Shown: positions 30,917-41,647 of the stretch, one piece after another
Layout: each line of letters opens with the position of its first letter
How positions within the stretch are numbered: the stretch's first letter is position 1
DNA from: Phytophthora quininea
Taxonomy: Eukaryota; Oomycota; Peronosporomycetes; Peronosporales; Peronosporaceae
Length of the DNA stretch: 64,000 bases
Direction: 5' to 3'
Assembly: GCA_011947345.1 (NCBI GenBank)
Contig: JAAVTG010000697.1
Span: 434,001-498,000 of the forward strand
Position numbers and translations under genes: made by a program
Notes under the pieces: generated by a model
What the model saw: the letters and a program-made list of their open reading frames with translations, nothing else
Database searches by the model: none
What the model was told of the DNA's origin: nothing

Positions 30917-31577
30917 TGGAGGAAGCTGGAACGCAACACCACGCTCACTCTAACACAGTCTACCACTGCCTGTATGTGTACTTTGAAGGCGGATACTCGA
31001 GGCATCATCTAGCCCACGTGTTTAACAAGAGCGACTGAACAATTGGCAATTTGATTAAAACTTACAAGACTACAGGTTCATTTGAACACGCCAGCAGATT
31101 TACAGAGAGGACACACACGGAAGCTCACCATCAATGGCTTCTTAGTTTCTATCAAGAGCACCCGATGGCTTACTTGTACAAGACCCGAGAAGAGGTTTTA
31201 AGAGTGCATCGAATTGCGATCTCAAAAATCTCGGTCTGGCAAATTATTCACGCTCATGGATTGACTTGGAAAGTGTTAAAGTGCAGAGCGATGCATATCA
31301 AGAAGCGCGACATCTTCCGCTCCACCGAGGAAGTAAGTCGTATTGACTGGTGCCATCGAAACCAGGTGTTTTTGGACAAAGTATCTTTTGACATCCGAGA
31401 ATATGCAGTTCAGGGAAATAAGGTGGCGATTCAAGGAGACTTCGAGCTCAACCAAGGATTTATATACTGGCATTTATTGGCGTGAATGGCACTCTGGATT
31501 TTTTCCTGACGGCACCTTCGATCGCGTGGAGTTCACTAAGTGCTGCTTACAGCTCGTGCATTCTGAACTGCGGCGGG
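30917..31577 (+). mobile_element. Tc1/mariner-IS630-like transposase fragment
   Basis: A helix-turn-helix N-terminus ('YHCLYVYFEGGYSRHHLAHV') leads into 'ISVWQIIHAHGLTWKVL' and 'FLDKVSFDIREYAVQGNKVA', the region of the first catalytic residue. In Tc1/IS630 relatives this reads L-D-E-x-S-F-D; here the middle residue is lysine. 'GTFDRVEFTKCC' follows in another frame. The second and third acidic residues are absent because the LTR-like repeat at 31578 replaces the 3' part. In-frame stop near 31036. Confidence 0.5.
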
Positions 31578-31929
31578 TGCACGTGCACAGAGGAAGACGT
31601 AGGACTCCCCGAGTCTGTGTCTATAGGCTCCCAGCCTTCGGTTCTATACAAGAACCAAGTACAGTCCCGTATCTAGGACTCGCAGAGTCAGTGTCCCTTA
31701 AAACAAAGACCACACTAATTAACTGCAAAAATAGAACTAAGTTGACTTGTTTATCTGACCTTGGTGTAAAGATATAGACTAAACTATTTGACATAGTTAA
31801 TCTAAGAAATACGTAAATGAGTGGTGGAGAGCCAGATGGCAACAGAGTCGAAACTCTACACACGGTTAAGACTTTCGTGTAACCTTCAAAGTCAACGCAC
31901 GGTTATGACTTTCGCGAAACCCCGCTACA
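31578..31929 (-). repeat. 352-bp LTR-like repeat, copy A
   Basis: About 85-90% identical by eye to 59178-59526 over its whole length, both in the same orientation. Read on the minus strand it begins TGTAGCGGGG and ends GTGCACGTGCA, so it has the TG...CA ends of a long terminal repeat. No internal retrotransposon sequence is attached on either side, so a solo LTR is the best reading. I see no 4-6 bp target duplication. Confidence 0.6.
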
Positions 31930-32301
31930 GCTAGAAAGCCACGTTGGAATGAGGTCCACCGGAAATGTTCCTGAAGATGCATCCACCAAGTGGCTTATTG
32001 TCGCGTGATGGATCACGTGGTCAATTTGAAGTGCCTTGTGTCGTCGGTCCGGCGAGCGGATGCGCAGCACGAGTTTTAGGCGGATTCCGACCGCTGCATT
32101 GTCGGTCGGGTGAGCTGGCGTCCCAAACGCTTCGCTGTTTCGGTTAATCCAGATGTTCCGCATGGAAATGCCTCGGAGATATATCCACAAGCTCGGTCTC
32201 AGCAAAGACTCGGTTGGCCTTCCATCGTGGGCGGCGAAATCCCGGCGGCCGACTAGGAATTCAAGGCATGTTGGTGAGCTGCGGAGAAGTAACGACCACA
32301 C
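31930..32301 (-). mobile_element. possible LINE C-terminal fragment
   Basis: The minus-strand frame contains 'ISMRNIWINRNSEAFGT', like the W-x-x-I-W-x-x-R-N block found after the reverse transcriptase in plant and oomycete non-LTR retrotransposons, followed by an arginine-rich helical tail. No reverse transcriptase lies next to it. The call is tentative. Confidence 0.3.
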
Positions 32302-34002
32302 AAGTCGAATGGATCATCAGACTCGACGAACTTTGGAGCAAACTTTCGACGTGTTAACAGGTGCGATGGGGGCAGATCGTCGGGTCCCGTTGATCCAAGA
32401 AACAGAACTGCTCAGCAACCCAGCTACTTGACAAACCCCTTTAAAGAATATCTATAGCGTAGTAAGGGCCGATAGATGGCCCTCACGCGTCCGCGTGACG
32501 TGCAGGCCCGTGGCTGGACAACAGGTGCGTCTTTTGGCCAATAATCGTGCACCCGCCAAACTCTGCTCCTTCTGCGGTCCGTAACGATTGTAAACGTTGT
32601 GTATACACCACACACAAGTGGTTTGTGTCCGTTCGCCATATAGTCGGATACGACTAGTTTGTATGACCTTGTTACAAATAGGCTCGTTCACCCGAGGCGC
32701 GCGGCCACCCCAGGATCCTTCGCTTAACTTGATTTGAAACAGGAGAGAGCCCCGACGACGAACGACGACGATTGATGAAGACCTCTTCGCTCTCATCCGC
32801 GGGACTCCTTCTCGAGAGCACCGATTCAATATGGTGTGGAGATTTCTCGAAGATTCGACGGCCAACCGTTGCCTCCGCAATTGGTGGATAATGGAGGTCA
32901 TTTAGAGGTAATCATCACTGCCCTGACGACTATCCGTTATAGTGCAGCACAGCTAGCCGTGAAATTCACTTTTGAGGTTGAATTTTATTGTGCCAGCCAT
33001 CAACAATGTAAATAAGATCACTAGTACCCTCCGTCACAGTCCTCCATCCAATCCTACCACAATGCTTTCTCCAACCGTTACTGAACGCCTTAGGCAAAGC
33101 TCTTGTTTAGAAGTGGCACCACTATTTTTCCAACATCGTGTCAACGTACACACGAGCTTTCTTCCTCTTGTTAGTTTTCCTCGCTGAGTTGCACCATTGA
33201 TTGTAGGTGATTACGCGCGGGATCGACTCGGAAAGCACTGCTACGGCCTCGGTATCATAGGTTGCCTCGCTGTTGTTAGTGTGAAAGTGGGATTGAGTCC
33301 TACGTACGAAACCAAGAGAAACTACGACAGAGTACACTATAGTTACGCGAGCTTCGCGTTAAGGAGATTAAAATCCAGTCAGCCTCCGAGTTCTCAAGTA
33401 TCAGCATCGGAAGGGAATAAAACGCTCCAGGTTTCAGAGAGCATCCGACGAACGTCTGTAAAAAAACACGAAAGTGGAGTCTCCAAGGACTTCTTGTGCC
33501 ACTTTCGTCATTTTCGAAGCGATATTTGTCAGCTTTCTTCAGCACAGACCCCAACCCATGGACGGCACCGAGCTCCACTCGAGTGCTGTGGAAGCACTTC
33601 AAACTGCAAATGGACATACGCAACAATTGAGTCGGCTACAAGCAGCGCTGCGACCGTAATCAGGAACTTACAGAAGCAAGAAATACTTGTGTCCTAATAA
33701 GTCTTCATATTGCCCTCCAACACAAGCATCAACAACAACCACCGCGAATTCCTAGAACCGCCGACCGACCTCACCTTCCAACACCTCGCAAGAATACCAT
33801 CGTCGATGCCTTCATAGTCGACGTTGCTGTTGTGCAGAACTTCTTTGAATCAGCCCGCGCAGAACACTATTGCTGCTTGAACAAGTCCCGACCGATTCCG
33901 AGGACGCAGATTCGCTAGCATGACACACAAGGTAGAGGAGTCAAATCCATAGTGGCAAACAGCGAAGACTGCGCTTGCTGCGGGGCACTTCTCGGAGCTT
34001 GA
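32302..34002. other. 1.7-kb interval with no recognised gene
   Basis: Only short, unrelated open frames. A minus-strand frame at 32452-32901 is arginine-rich without a domain, and frames at 33197-33697 and 33300-33626 overlap on opposite strands with no protein-like pattern. Probably eroded repeats plus spacer. Nothing more can be supported. Confidence 0.4.
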
Positions 34003-34158
34003 CTATCCTCGGAAATCGTTCAGGTCTTGCTCAGCCAGCAGCTTGGCTGTGCCCCAGCGCATATCGGTGACGGTGGATGCCACTGGCTTTTGATAGACGT
34101 GGAAGAGCTTTACGTCGTTGTCGTCGCCGAGGCATCGCCAGTACTCCGACACCAGGAT
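34003..34158 (-). pseudogene. orphan C-terminal exon, family unknown
   Basis: A minus-strand frame of about 51 codons ends at TAG 34005-34003 and reads like a real protein end ('DDNDVKLFHVYQKPVASTV', 'WGTAKLLAEQDLNDFRG'). A stop (34161-34159) precedes it, and no upstream exon is visible because the ZIP transporter gene begins 100 bp away on the other strand. It may be the leftover of a gene truncated by rearrangement, or the last exon of a gene overlapping the ZIP gene. I do not recognise the family. Confidence 0.35.
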
Positions 34159-34258
34159 TCACAGCTTCATAGGCGCGTGCTCTCCTGCACGTGGTAACAC
34201 ATCGGAATTGCATACATTTTACGAAATTCCCCATTGGACGACTCGTGCATCGAGCAGC

Positions 34259-35444
34259 ATGAGCAAGCTCCTGTCGCTGCTGCTGCTGTTCTCACTGGCG
34301 GCGCTTGTCTCCGCGGAACAAACGCAGCCGACGCCCGCTGTGCGGGGACAAGAGCACCTCGAAGCAGATGCCGTGGCGACGCATAACCACGCCCACGCGG
34401 TCCACAATCACGAGGCGGCGAAGACTGCGAGCAAGCCCCGAGCCGAGCGTTTCGCCCCGTTGGTGTGGGGAGGCACTTTTCGCCACGGCGCTGGTGGGCG
34501 CTGCCCCCGTGCTGGTGCTGGTGGTGGTGCCGCTCGGCGTTGGCGCCCAGGAGAAGCAACAGCCACTGCTGCGCGTTTTCCTGAGCTTTGCGGCCGGCGG
34601 TCTGCTGGGCGACGCGCTGCTGCATTTGCTGCCGGACTCGCTACCGGAGGGGAATAGCCATCACGACCATGACCATGACCATGGTCATAAGCATGAGCAT
34701 GAGCAAGAGCGTGAGGGACACTCGCACTCGATGGCGGATCTGACCGTCTGGCTGTGGACGCTGGCGGGCATGATGACCTTCCTCATGCTGGAGAAGTTTG
34801 TGCGCGCGCAGACGGGAGGCGGCCATGGACATTCGCACGGACACTCGCACCAGTCTTCGTCGATCCAGAACGGTGCTTCAACCTCGGCTACGACGCCGAC
34901 GACGACTGCCAGGAAGCGCACTGTGTACAAGGAGGGCAAGGGGGACCCGAATATGCAGTCGACCGGCGAGGATTCGCCAAGCTTGGCGTTTGGGAGAAAG
35001 CCCATTGCCGCGGCGGGGTATTTGAACCTTGCAGCAGACTTCTCACACAACTTTACGGATGGCTTGGCCATCGGCGCCACATTCCTGCGTGGATCGGGGT
35101 GGACCACGACGGTAGCCATGCTGCTGCACGAGCTGCCCCACGAGATCGGCGACTTTGCCATCCTCATCCAGTCTGGATTCTCGCGCCGCGAAGCCATGGT
35201 CACGCAGCTGCTGACAGCCATCGGCGCTATGATCGGCACAGTCATCGGACTGCTGATGGAAGGTGCCGGAGACTCGAGCTCCGCGTGGATCTCGCCGTTT
35301 ACGGCCGGCGGGTTTATCTACATTGCGTGCACCAGCGTGATGCCGGAGCTGCTGGAAGACTGCTCGCTGATGCAGTCGCTCAAGGAAGCTGCTGCCATGT
35401 GTGCGGGGATTGGGCTCATGATTCTCATCGCACTGAGCGAGTAG
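34259..35444 (+). CDS. ZIP-family zinc/metal transporter (KE4/SLC39A7-like)
   Basis: Moves zinc or related metals into the cytosol, probably from the secretory pathway. The ATG at 34259 opens a signal-type hydrophobic leader ('LLSLLLLFSLAALVSA'), then a histidine-rich luminal part and a helix pair ending 'GGLLGDALLHLLPDSLPEG'. Histidine-rich loops follow (Asp-His repeats near 34665 and Gly-His-Ser-His near 34830). The ZIP signature helices are 'DFSHNFTDGLAIGATF' and 'LLHELPHEIGDFAIL', with the H-N-D and H-E-P-H-E metal ligands present. The protein ends in further helices at 35444. One frame change at a GGGG run (about 34468) separates the leader from the rest and is probably an indel error. 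It converges on RPB1. Confidence 0.88.
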
Positions 35445-35671
35445 ACGGAAGAGGATAGCTAGACTTGATGTCCCTCGATAAGCAAAAGCATGTTTCGTGT
35501 TTCTTGTATTGTTAATTGGCTTCGTTCTTCGATATACATACGACAAGCATCGCGTGTGGGGGCACTGGGCATGCAGCTGCGACATATACCTACTCGGACC
35601 CCACGGCTCTTTCGCTGTTGATTCCGTAGCGCACATCCTTTCACCTTCCGTTGACATGTGCACCTTCTTGC

Positions 35672-38600
35672 TTATTTCGCATCATCCTCTTCCTTCTTCT
35701 CCTCGCCATCCGTCGGGCTGTAGCCGCTCGCTTGCGGGTTATAACCCTCCGTCGGGTTGTATTCCGGTGAAGCCGGACTATAGCTAGGCGAGGTCGGGCT
35801 GTAAGCTGGCGACGTGGGACTGTAAGCCGGCGATGTCGGGCTGTACGCGGGTGAAGTCGGAGAGTACGCGGGCGACGTTGGCGAGTACGCGGGCGATGTC
35901 GGCGAGTATGCTGGTGACGTCGGAGAATAAGCTGGGGACGTCGGGCTGTATGCAGGAGACGTCGGCGAGTATGCAGGCGTGTAGGCCGGAGAGGTGGGGC
36001 TGTAGGCCGGACTTGTTGGACTGTAAGCTGGAGACGTCGGACTGTACGCGGGAGATGTCGGCGAGTATGCAGGTGACGTCGGGCTGTAGGCCGGGGATGT
36101 CGGACTGTAAGCCGGGGATGTCGGGCTGTAAGCCGGAGATGTCGGGCTGTAGGCTGGCGATGTCGGCGAGTAAGCAGGAGACGTCGGACTGTAGGCCGGG
36201 GATGTCGGGCTGTAAGCCGGAGACGTAGGCGAATACGCCGGCGACGTCGGAGAATACGCTGGAGACGTCGGCGAATATGCAGGCGATGTTGGACTATAGG
36301 CCGGAGACGTTGGGCTGTAAGCTGGAGACGTCGGGCTGTACGCGGGCGAAGTCGGACTGTATGCAGGCGACGTCGGGCTGTACGCTGGAGATGTCGGGCT
36401 ATACGCTGGAGATGTCGGGCTATACGCTGGTGACATCGGGCTGTACGCCGGGGACGACGGGTTGAGCGGCGAAGCAGGGGTGTGCCGGCGACGCAGTCAT
36501 GAAGCCCGGAGATGCCGGGCTTGCCATCGGCGAAAAGGCACCAGCAGCCGGCGAGAAAGCGCCGCCGCCAGGGCTGAACGGAGAGGAAGCCGAAAAGCCA
36601 GGCGTCGATGCAAATGGCGTTGCCATCGGCGTGCCCGGCCCCTGGTCTGGGCTCCTCCACTCGTTGTCAAGGCCCTGCATAACTTGCTGAATTTCCGAGG
36701 CTTCGTATTCGATAGCGTTTGCTAGCTTCTTGGCGTCAAGCACCAAGTCCATGAGGCCCGTACCGAGAGGTGCCAACTGGCCGAGCATCACATTCTCAGA
36801 AACACCCGTCAGTGGGTCTCCCTCGGAAAACATCGCAGCATCCATCAGAATCTCCACCGTCTCCTCGAATGAACAACGCACAAGAGGCCCAGAGTCATCG
36901 CGGTTAATACCGTGACGAGTAATAGCCATCAGGTGACCACGGAATGTCATCACATCACACAAACAGGCCAAGTGGCGGTAGTTCACATAAGCGCCATCGA
37001 AAGAAATCACCTGACGGATTTCGTTCAGAAGCGCACGACGAACAGCCTCGATACCAAGAACCTGAATAATCTCAACGATATCGTTGGAAATCGTTCGAGT
37101 CGCGTCCACCTGCGGGTAGCACATCACATCCAGCAGGTTCGTTCCATCTGTATCTAGCATCCACTCGTTCATCATCTTAAATCCAACATCGTCAAACCAA
37201 TGCGTCGAGGGACCTTCGCGGATGTACACTTTCTTCACACCTTCGATACCGCGTAGCTTCATTTGCGTCAGCATATTGTGCTCCACACGCTTCAAGAACG
37301 TGTCATCCTCTTGCCCAACTGCAGTCTCGCCAGAGCGTTGTAGTTTCTCCTCTTCGTCGCTCATAATGCGAATGCGAAGGACCAGACGGTCTGCGTTATC
37401 ATCCGTGAAGATACATGACAGGTCCTGACCATATTCGGACTCCACTTGCGCGGCAATCTCACGCATTGTCAACTTCTTGTCTGCCATCATCTTCGGGTTT
37501 AGCTCGATGCGAAGAAGCCATGGAGAGCGTGCGATTGGCGTGTCTTCGTCAGGCATTTCGAAATACGTAGATACAAACTCCTGGTCCTCTTCAACGATTG
37601 TATTCATCGGGTCCGGATCGTAGTAAATCGAAGTGTTTGCCGTCACGTCGGCCAATGTCGTGTACTCCAGCTGCGACTGAATAAACTTGGCTTTGTCGGC
37701 ATCATGCGCACAATCAGGTGTCAAGAAAATACGCAACGATGGCGTTCGCACATCCTTCGCGATGTTCATAATTTCTTTCAAGCGTGGCACACCTAGCGTC
37801 ACGTTCTTTGCGGACACACCGGCGTAGTGGAATGTGTTCAGCGTCATTTGTGTGGCAGGTTCACCAATAGATTGCGCACCAACCACACCAGCCATCTCGC
37901 CAGCAGACACCAAGGCGCTCGTAAACTTGGACTCAATCTCACCAAGAAGCCACTCGAAAGCCGTCTCCGTCAGGCGGTGCTCCAGAGTAACGCACTTGGA
38001 TGCTAGCGTTGATCGCAACAGAATCTGGAAGAACAATGTTGCATTCTCCTGAGCCTCGATACTCAATTTATCGTCTCCTTGGACGACAATGATCTTCTTG
38101 CAAAGCTCCTTCACGCCCTCAATAATGCGAGACGGGTGAAGGCTGGATGGCTTCTGCATATCAATGCTGAACAATTGCTGTGCATTTTCAACCAGCCGCC
38201 GAATATTCACCGGAATCTGGGCTGCATTGTCGGACTCCTGGCCTTGCCCGCGACTAGCCAAAATGACACGTAGATTGACGCGATCCTTCTGAAGCTGGGT
38301 CAGCTCCTCACGCAGCAGTTGCTGAGTACGCTGGTTTGTACGAATGTCTTTGATGATATCAGGCTCCAGGTATAACTGGTCTGGGCACTGCGGCACGCAA
38401 CCGAGATCTTCGCTCGAAGGATCGAAGACATATTTTTCTCAAACTGCACCTTGTTCAGTTTGTGTGACTCGAACCGCTGCTTCTCAACCCACACAGCATC
38501 CATACCATCCTCGCCATACAAGAATTGAATAATTTCACCCTGTGAATTTCTCACTGTACCATCGTATCGTGCCATAACCGACTCCATAGCCTTCACAAGA

Positions 38601-41400
38601 CGACGCTGAATGTAACCCGTCTCGGCCGTCTTGACGGCTGTATCAATCAGACCTTCGCGACCACCCATAGCGTGGAAGAAGAATTCCTGTGGCGTCAGAC
38701 CCTTCAGGTACGAATTCTCGACAAAACCACGACTCTCGGGGCCCAAATCGTCCTTGCCGTAGTGAGGCAACGTACGGTGATTGAAGCCATACGGGATACG
38801 CTTACCTTCAACGTTCTGCTGGCCCACACAAGCAATAATCTGCGAAATATTAATAAAGGAACCCTTGGAACCCGATGTCACCGTGGCCTTAATGTTGTTT
38901 GTCTCATCCAGACTGCCCTGTGCTTCACGACCAGCTTGATCACGTGCTGTGTTTAGAACGATATTAACGAGACCCTCAAACGACTCGACCATCGTTCGAC
39001 CCGGCTGAGTCTCGAGTTTGCCCTTTTGACCACGCTGAACCAGGTCGTGCACTTGCACCTTGGCTTGGGTAATAATATCCACAATAGTCTTCAGAGTACC
39101 GACATCGGCGATTGTGTCACTCACACCGACAGTAAAACTGCGGCCAACCAGCCAGTTGTTTACCAACTGCTGAATAGCACCTAACAATCGCTTCGTCTCC
39201 TCCGGACCCTTCTCAAGCATCGTAATGTGAATCAAACCACCAGCTGAAGAACCAATAATCTTCTTGTCAATGATACCAGCGAGCAGTTCACCCTGTTGGA
39301 TAATCACACGCGAATCGATAGGTGCCAACTCGGAGAACTTCTCAGAGCTCTTGTGCGTGGACGAAAACCCAGTGAAGTTGATCTGTGGGATAATTGTAGA
39401 GAACATCTGCTTGCCTGTCCAGATTGGCGTGTACTTGCCGAGCTCGCCCTTCTTGGGCACCAGGATTGCAGGTGCTGGCACTTTGCCATCCCAGTTTGAA
39501 ACCCACATCAACAGGTTCATAACAACATCCTTCTGGACGAAAATATCTCGCTTCGTAAACTTCTGTACACCCAGAAGCGAATCTTGCACAATACCCATGA
39601 CGGGTCGGTTGCTCTGCGGCGTGATAATCACCTTGTGCACCATCATCAGCTCCTGTGCTTCAGCACGGGCAGTCATTGACTGCGGAACGTGCAAGTTCAT
39701 TTCATCACCATCAAAATCGGCGTTGTACGGAGATGTAACAGACAAATTCAAACGGAATGTCGACCAATCGAACACCTTCACACGATGTGCCATAATGGAC
39801 ATCTTGTGAAGAGAAGGCTGGCGATTGAATAGCACCAAATCATCGTCCCGTAGGTGTCGCTCTACGATCCACCCGCACTTTAGCGCAAGATCCGACTTAT
39901 TCTTGATGTAGCGTAAGTCAATGCGGTTTCCGTCTTCGCGAATAATGTATTTTGCTCCAGGGTGCTCCAGCGGGCCGTTGGCAATCAGCTGGTGCATGTA
40001 GTTCATATTGAACGGCGTCACACGTTCGGGCACGGTCAAATTCATTGCAATTGACCGCGGGACACCAACTTGGTCAATCTCAATGTTAGGATCGGCGGTG
40101 ATGACCGTTCGCGCGGAGAAGTCAACACGTTTCCCCATCAAGTTACCACGAATTCGGCCCTCTTTGCCACGTAGACGCTGTCGCAGCGTCTTAAGAGGTT
40201 TGCCGGAGCGCTGTTGAGCTTGCGGAAGGCCCGGCTGCTCGTTGTTGAGGAACGTAGCCAAATGGAATTGAAGCAATTGCTCGAACTGCTCAATAATATG
40301 GGACGGCTCTCCCTTGCGCACACAGTTCAACAGTGCGAGGTTCGCCTTGACAATAGATGCCAGATTGTGAGTCAAATCATCTTCACCACGCGCCATCCCA
40401 TCAATCGCCACAGAAGGCCGGACATGCGGTGGCGGCACCGGCATCAGCGTCATGATCAACCAGTCCGGGCGAGCCCAGCGCGGGTCCAAGCCCAGCGCGT
40501 AGCAGCCCTCGTCCGAAATGTTCTTGAATATCGACAGCACCTTGGCAGCAGGCAAGTTCTGCTTGCGGTCTCCAGATCCAGGCACATCCTCCATCTGCTC
40601 TGGGAACTCCACAAGCAGCTTAATACCCTGTTTGCGGTACTTTGGTTGCAGACCACCACACCCGCCGTGACCGCCCTCTTTGGGCTTAGATTTGTCATCC
40701 AATCCGCCCTGAAGGCCAATATTGAGATCCTCACGCATCTTCTCCATGTCTGCTTCCTCGCCGTACTCGCACATGCTCTTGTTGCTGCAGATCTCGTACA
40801 CCGCCTTCAGTCGGCGCTTGCCGTTCTTGATCTTCATGGCCGATCGAAAGCGGTGGTCACGCTCGTCGCTCAGCACCTTGGAGCAGTGGAAGCACACGGA
40901 GCGCAGGATCTTCAGCACTTCCTTGATGAATCCCAGGTGGTACATGGGCCTGGCCAGCTCAATGTGGCCAAAGTGGCCCGGACAGTCGTTCACTTTGCCC
41001 CCGCTGCCGCTGTACGTGCCTGCAATTGAGCACAAATACAACGTCAGTACAAGCACACCAGCACAAGAACCCCTTCCCCTCCTCCTTCTGCTGCTGCTAG
41101 TACTCTAGAAGAGAGGGGCGTAGCTTTTACTATGGGGAACAACACTACGTACAGTCGCAGGTCTTGCAGCGCGCGAAAGTCGCATGTGCCCATGCGCGGG
41201 TCTCCGATGCCGCCGATTACTGGGTGGCCGTTCAGATAGGTCTCTGGGCGCGAGATGCCGTCGGGGATGATGCGGTCGTTGACCTTGGTCTGCTTGGTCA
41301 CCGACATGGCGCGGATCTCCTCGGGGCTGAACACACCGAACTGCAGATACTTGACGCGGCGCAGGCGCGCGCTCGAGTACGAGAACTGCGTGGAAGACAT
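35672..41400 (-). CDS. RPB1: RNA polymerase II largest subunit
   Basis: Catalytic subunit of nuclear RNA polymerase II, about 1,860 residues. Exon 1 is 41400-41153 and exon 2 is 41019-35672; intron 41152-41020 (GTACGT to TTGCAG) splits a cysteine codon. Visible are the clamp zinc site ('[20 protein letters not shown]'), the active-site '[16 protein letters not shown]' with its three metal-binding aspartates, the bridge-helix region ('[20 protein letters not shown]') and the C-terminal heptad tail. Frame changes occur near the end of exon 1 (about 41170), near 38395 and at a CCCC run near 36475. In each case the neighbouring frames carry the expected RPB1 sequence, so the gene is most likely intact in the organism. 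The start has two inverted CCAAT boxes upstream. Confidence 0.95.
35762..36445 (-). repeat. RPB1 C-terminal domain heptad array
   Basis: Coding tandem repeat of 21 bp. One YSPMSPA, then 29 copies of YSPTSPA interrupted once by a lone YTPA, then YSPTSPS and YSPASPE, followed by a degenerate acidic end ([11 protein letters not shown]). Position 7 is alanine in nearly all units, where yeast and animal tails have serine or variants. Ser2, Ser5 and Tyr1 phosphorylation sites are kept. Codons vary between units, so the array is old and not a recent expansion. Confidence 0.93.
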
Positions 41401-41572
41401 GGCTGGTTGCGGCGGCGCTTCCGCTCGGGGAGGGGGCTCTACAGGCAGCGAAGGCACGGCCCCGAGTTCCCTGACCAACACTCTCACTCGCTGCACCCTC
41501 ACCGAGCTTTCACCACCAAGCGGAGAGTTCGCAAGTGAGCAGCCATCCAAAGGGGAGTTACAGGGCGATATG

Positions 41573-41604
41573 ATTGGTGAAAAAGTGTCGATTATTCTGA
41601 TTGG
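41573..41604 (-). promoter_or_regulatory. paired CCAAT boxes upstream of RPB1
   Basis: Two ATTGG pentamers on the plus strand (41573-41577 and 41600-41604) read CCAAT on the RPB1 strand, 173 and 200 bp before the start codon. This is a usual position for NF-Y sites in eukaryotic promoters. Use in this organism is inferred. Confidence 0.35.
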
Positions 41605-41647
41605 CTAGCTCAAATATGTGACGTGTGAGAAAAGGCAACATCCTTCT

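Noticed and set aside
35641..36660. 339-codon arginine/threonine-rich minus-strand frame over the RPB1 tail
   Set aside because: Alternate-frame reading of the 21-bp heptad array; the YSPTSPA frame is the real one.
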